DNA of 64,000 nucleotides. It comes from FEB-35 sp050263095 (GTDB lineage: Bacteria; Desulfobacterota; Deferrimicrobia; Deferrimicrobiales; Deferrimicrobiaceae). The notes below the pieces were generated by a model, which had not been told where the DNA came from, did not search any database, and was given only the letters and a program-made list of their open reading frames with translations. The DNA lies in NCBI GenBank assembly GCA_050263095.1, contig JBLNEW010000069.1:1-64000 (forward strand), read 5' to 3'. Shown piece by piece: positions 61,376 through 64,000 of the stretch. Both the position numbers and the translations under genes were made by a program. Each line of letters opens with the position of its first letter. Positions within the stretch are counted from its first letter, which is position 1.

Positions 61376-62086
61376 TTAACCCAGAAATTGGCTGATTACC
61401 TTCCCCCATTGCGCGTCGGTCAACCTGCCGCTCATGTCCGCGAGCGCTTCGCCTCCGTCGGTTGCAGTCATTCCCAGGTCGGACGCGAAGACCCTTTGCA
61501 GCCTTTCGAGCTCGCTCTCCATCCATTTCCTGGCGACGTTCTTGTGGTAGAGGCCGGACACCGCGTTCGCTTTCATCTTCATGGAGAAGATCCACCCGTC
61601 CGAGTAGGGGTCGTCGTTCAGGATCGACGGATCGGCGGCGATCCTGGGATTGACCGCCTTGATGACCCCGTTCGCCGGCGAAACGACGCGCACGGTCCGC
61701 TGCCCCGAATGGAGGAGGAAGCAGATGCTGTTCTCCTTCACCGGCATGTTCTCCGCCGGCACCGTGGCGCGGTCTATCTTCCCGATCAGCCTGGCCGCGA
61801 AGTCGTCGATCCCGATCCTTGCCTCGTTTTCGTCGTCCGGAACCGGCGCGACCCACAGGTGCTTCGGGTGATAGTAGTAATCCGCCTTCAGGCGGATCCC
61901 GCGGAGGGTCTCCAGCCCTTTCCCGGTGTGGCTCACCTCGTTATAAAGGGAGCATTCCTGGAAATTGGTCGTGTTGCAGAGCCCTTTCGAGGACGACATG
62001 CTGTCGACGGGGATCATCTTCACCGGAAAGGCCTTGCAGAACGTTACGGTCTTCGTTTCAAGAAAAGGGCATTTTCTTTCTTTCAT
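61376..62086 (-). CDS. Soluble GcvH-fold protein with N-terminal four-cysteine motif (third)
   Basis: 236 residues. The first 50 carry C6, C17, C37 and C45 (KCPFLETKTVTFCKAFPV, GLCNTTNFQECSLY), a pattern that could bind a metal or Fe-S cluster. A GcvH-like domain follows: YYHPKHLWVAPV, IGIDDFAARLIGKIDRATVP, SPANGVIKAVNPRIAADPSILNDDPYSDGWIFSMK. The lipoyl position reads HSGQRTVRV, Gln instead of Lys. C-terminal TDGGEAL matches the DGG of the other two. The ATG at 62086 follows AAGGGG; an in-frame ATG at 62152 overlaps the small peptide gene. No membrane helix is seen. Confidence 0.78.
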   Translation of the reverse strand: MKERKCPFLETKTVTFCKAFPVKMIPVDSMSSSKGLCNTTNFQECSLYNEVSHTGKGLETLRGIRLKADYYYHPKHLWVAPVPDDENEARIGIDDFAARLIGKIDRATVPAENMPVKENSICFLLHSGQRTVRVVSPANGVIKAVNPRIAADPSILNDDPYSDGWIFSMKMKANAVSGLYHKNVARKWMESELERLQRVFASDLGMTATDGGEALADMSGRLTDAQWGKVISQFLG

Positions 62087-62144
62087 CGCCGCACCCCTTC
62101 TTTTCCGGCTGTTCCGTTGCCTCCGTTCGCCCCGGTTGATCTTT

Positions 62145-62225
62145 TCATGCATGCCGAGCCCGCGGCCTGGCCGCCGCGATGATGCCCATGACCACGTAGG
62201 CTATCCCCAGTACCAGGTATCCCAT
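62145..62225 (-). CDS. 26-residue membrane peptide at the head of the GcvH/HybAB operon
   Basis: ATG at 62225 with GGGAGGTGGG 6-10 bases upstream, stop at 62145-62147. The product MGYLVLGIAYVVMGIIAAA plus a short basic tail is a single transmembrane helix. It lies about 37 bases after the predicted sigma-54 start site and before the third GcvH-fold gene. Small hydrophobic subunits occur in many respiratory complexes. Too short for family recognition. Confidence 0.55.
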   Translation of the reverse strand: MGYLVLGIAYVVMGIIAAARPRARHA

Positions 62226-62273
62226 TTTTCCCACCTCCCTCCGCGGCGACCCGCTTCCGCGCCCCCATATACC

Positions 62274-62288
62274 GCAATGCCCGTGCCG
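62274..62288 (-). promoter_or_regulatory. Sigma-54 (-24/-12) promoter of the GcvH/HybAB operon
   Basis: Minus strand CGGCACG, GGCA, TTGCG: GG and GC are exactly 10 bases apart and 10 of 12 fixed consensus positions match TGGCACG-N4-TTGCA. Transcription would begin near 62262. The adjacent upstream gene encodes a sigma-54 activator. Confidence 0.75.
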
Positions 62289-62362
62289 GATCGGCGATCG
62301 GGGTTACGGCCCCCACATAACAGCTCGTTTATACAGGGTAAATGCGGAGAGTAAGCATGTGC

Positions 62363-62382
62363 GCCATGCGGAAGTGCATGGC
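62363..62382. promoter_or_regulatory. Inverted repeat, candidate activator binding site
   Basis: GCCATGC, six bases, GCATGGC: a perfect 7-base inverted repeat about 75 bases upstream of the -24 element, i.e. about -100 to -120, the usual range for an enhancer bound by NtrC-type activators. Confidence 0.55.
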
Positions 62383-62390
62383 ATGCCGAA

Positions 62391-62407
62391 TGTGGAGAAA
62401 CTCCACA
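62391..62407. promoter_or_regulatory. Inverted repeat TGTGGAG-AAA-CTCCACA
   Basis: Perfect 7-base arms with a 3-base centre. On the plus strand it is followed by CTTTTTT, so it resembles a terminator for plus-strand transcription, but no plus-strand gene runs into it. Position also fits a second activator site near -130 to -145. Confidence 0.5.
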
Positions 62408-62485
62408 CTTTTTTACGGGGAGAAATTTTACGTTTAATTTCGGGCGGATCGCACTGTAGAAAAAATCAACAACTAATTGTCTTTC

Positions 62486-63856
62486 TCAACACGTCTTGAC
62501 CGGGTTCCCTTCCTTCTTCAGGTCGTATTTCTTTATTTTGTTGTAAAGCGTTACCCTGTCTATCCCGAGCGCCAGGGCGGACCTTACGATGTTCCACTGG
62601 TTCTCGTTGAGCACTACCCGGATGTGATCCTTTTCGATCTCCTCCAGCGTTTTCGCCCTTTGATTCGGGCCTCCGGAGGCTGATGGCAGGCTTACGTCGG
62701 ACTCGGTTATGACGTTCCCCTTGGCGACGACCACCGCCCTCTCGATCACGTTTCTAAGCTCGCGCGCGTTGCCGGGCCATTCGTTGTAAATGAGGATCCT
62801 CATGGCGCCTTCGCTCACCCCGCGGATCTGCTTCCCCATCTCTATGTTGAATTTCTCTATGAAATGTTCGACCAGCAGGGGTATGTCCTCCCTCCTTTCG
62901 CGCAACGGCGGAATATTTATGGAGATGACATTGAGCCGGTAGAAGAGGTCGGCCCGGAAGCGACCTTCCTCGATGGCCTTCTTCAAGTCCCTGTTGGTCG
63001 CCGCGAGGATCCGCGAGCTGATGGAGATAAGGTCGGATCCTCCTACGCGCCGGAACTCCTTCTGCTCCAGGACGCGGAGAAGGTCCATCTGCAGCTTGAG
63101 GCTTATGTCGCCGATCTCGTCAAGGAAAAGGGTCCCGTCCTGCGCCAGCTCGAGCTTGCCCCGCTTGATCGCGCTTGCCCCTGTGAACGCGCCCTTTTCA
63201 TGCCCGAAGAGCTCGCTCTCCAGCAAACTCTCGGTAAGCGATGCGCAGGACACGGAGATGAACGGGGCTTCGCTGCGGGGGCTCTCGTCGTGGATGGCCC
63301 GGGCGAGAAGCTCCTTCCCCGTCCCGCTCTCTCCCTGGATCAAGACCGTCGAGCTGCTCTTTGCCACGGTCTTCGCGAGCTCGAAGATCTCGAGCATCTT
63401 CTCGTTCTTGCTTATCATGTCCCGCAGCTTGTACTGCTTCTTGAGCTCCTTGCGCAGGAACAGGTTCTCCTGGACGAGCTTGTGATGCTCCACGATCTTG
63501 CGGATAGTCAGCGAGATGTCGTCGGGGTTGAAGGGCTTGACGAAATAGTCGTAGGCCCCCTTCTTCATCGCCTTGACCGCCGTATCCACCGTCGCGTACG
63601 CGGTCATTATGATCACCAGCATGTCGGGGCAGGTCTTGCGGACCTCGTCCATAAGCTGGATCCCGTCCATGCCCGGCATCTTCAGGTCCACCAGCATCAG
63701 GTCCCAGTCCTTCGAGGGAAGCAGCTCAAGGGCCTTTTTGCCGCTTTCCACGGACTCCACGTGATACCCGTCCTCTTCGAGCCAGGCGCCCAGGGAGTCC
63801 CGGACTATCTCCTCGTCGTCCACGACCATGATATTCACGCTTTTTTCCATCGTCAT
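62486..63856 (-). CDS. NtrC-family sigma-54-dependent response regulator
   Basis: 456 residues in three domains. Receiver (about 1-125) with phospho-acceptor D57 in LMLVDLKMPGMDG and K107; AAA+ sigma-54 interaction domain (about 150-390) with Walker A GESGTGKE (175-182), the GAFTGA loop (222-227) and LFLDEIGDISLKLQ; Fis-type HTH at the end (SALALGIDRVTLYNKIKKYDL). The ATG at 63856 has GGGAGGG upstream and overlaps the previous stop (ATGA). It probably activates the sigma-54 promoter 200 bases downstream. The partner kinase is outside the window. Confidence 0.94.
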   Translation of the reverse strand: MTMEKSVNIMVVDDEEIVRDSLGAWLEEDGYHVESVESGKKALELLPSKDWDLMLVDLKMPGMDGIQLMDEVRKTCPDMLVIIMTAYATVDTAVKAMKKGAYDYFVKPFNPDDISLTIRKIVEHHKLVQENLFLRKELKKQYKLRDMISKNEKMLEIFELAKTVAKSSSTVLIQGESGTGKELLARAIHDESPRSEAPFISVSCASLTESLLESELFGHEKGAFTGASAIKRGKLELAQDGTLFLDEIGDISLKLQMDLLRVLEQKEFRRVGGSDLISISSRILAATNRDLKKAIEEGRFRADLFYRLNVISINIPPLRERREDIPLLVEHFIEKFNIEMGKQIRGVSEGAMRILIYNEWPGNARELRNVIERAVVVAKGNVITESDVSLPSASGGPNQRAKTLEEIEKDHIRVVLNENQWNIVRSALALGIDRVTLYNKIKKYDLKKEGNPVKTC

Positions 63857-64000
63857 GTCACCCTCCCCGGCTCCGTCTGGGACTCGACCGCCATGCGGCA
63901 GGAGCGGCAGAAGTTCCGCCCTTTGCCGTCCACGTCGACCACGGTATTCGAAAGGTACATCACGCATTCCCTCGACTGGCAATGTATCAGCCCGAAGGTG
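63853..64000 (-). CDS. Cysteine-rich protein, C-terminal end only (cut by window edge)
   Basis: The last 48 residues of a gene entering from the right: HCQSRECVMYLSNTVVDVDG then RNFCRSCRMAVES, with C-x4-C and C-x2-C pairs that could form a zinc ribbon. Its TGA overlaps the regulator start (ATGA), so the two genes are translationally coupled. Size and function unknown. Confidence 0.65.
   Translation of the reverse strand, partial: TFGLIHCQSRECVMYLSNTVVDVDGKGRNFCRSCRMAVESQTEPGRVT

Noticed and set aside
57796..62086. Glycine cleavage system
   Set aside because: Only H-like folds are present, without lipoyl lysine and without GcvP, GcvT or lipoylation genes.
62391..62417. Rho-independent terminator on the plus strand
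   Set aside because: The hairpin with a T-run looks right, but no plus-strand gene leads into it; treated instead as a possible activator site.

Overview
The window looks like a chromosomal segment of a high-GC Gram-negative bacterium, most likely a deltaproteobacterium in the modern sense (Desulfobacterota / Desulfuromonadota relatives). Evidence: complete lipid A, BamA and Lol outer-membrane genes; the gene order yceD-rpmF-plsX-fabHDG-acpP-fabF-rpiB-glyA-nrdR-rib-nusB-leuS-lptE-holA, which I recall from Geobacter-like genomes; a TAT-exported ferredoxin paired with an NrfD/HybB-type membrane protein; a PEP-CTERM protein; and sigma-54 regulation. No rRNA, CRISPR array, insertion sequence or intact prophage is visible.

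Region 1 (1-26.5 kb, all minus strand) is a compact envelope directon. Read in transcription order it holds a TPR/zinc-ribbon membrane protein, a DUF4388 protein, phoH, a pgpH-like HD phosphodiesterase, ybeY, lnt, prfB, lysS, lolC, lolD, bamA, ompH/skp, lpxD, fabZ, lpxA, a Gfo/Idh oxidoreductase, lpxB, msbA, waaA, lpxK, a lipid A acyltransferase, gmhB, a DUF3108 protein, a Trm112-like protein and hldE (cut by the window edge). Many junctions are 4-base stop/start overlaps (ATGA, GTGA, TTGA), so several starts are non-ATG. prfB carries the classic RF2 programmed +1 frameshift.

Region 2 (26.5-28.3 kb) has mazG and rpsT on the plus strand and ogt on the minus strand. Region 3 (28.3-45.1 kb, minus strand) is a fatty acid / riboflavin / translation directon driven by a near-consensus sigma-70 promoter at its head. 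Region 4 (45.1-49.3 kb, plus strand) holds a MEMO1-family protein, gltX, glnS, tRNA-Gln(CTG) and tRNA-Glu(CTC).

Region 5 (49.3-57.7 kb) is accessory in character: lower and uneven GC, long intergenic gaps, a structured island bounded by a duplicated tRNA-Glu 3' end, a PEP-CTERM repeat protein, an acyltransferase-3 protein, a von Willebrand / choice-of-anchor-D lipoprotein, a PAP2 phosphatase and small proteins. Two candidate sigma-54 promoters lie here.

Region 6 (57.7-64 kb, minus strand) is the most unusual locus: an NtrC-type sigma-54 response regulator, then inverted repeats and a good -24/-12 promoter, then an operon of a 26-residue membrane peptide, two GcvH-fold proteins, a HybA-like ferredoxin, a HybB/NrfD-like quinone-site protein and a third GcvH-fold protein. 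None of the three GcvH-fold proteins has a lysine where lipoate is normally attached. No hydrogenase, glycine-cleavage or lipoylation gene is nearby. This is the best candidate here for an undescribed membrane redox system.
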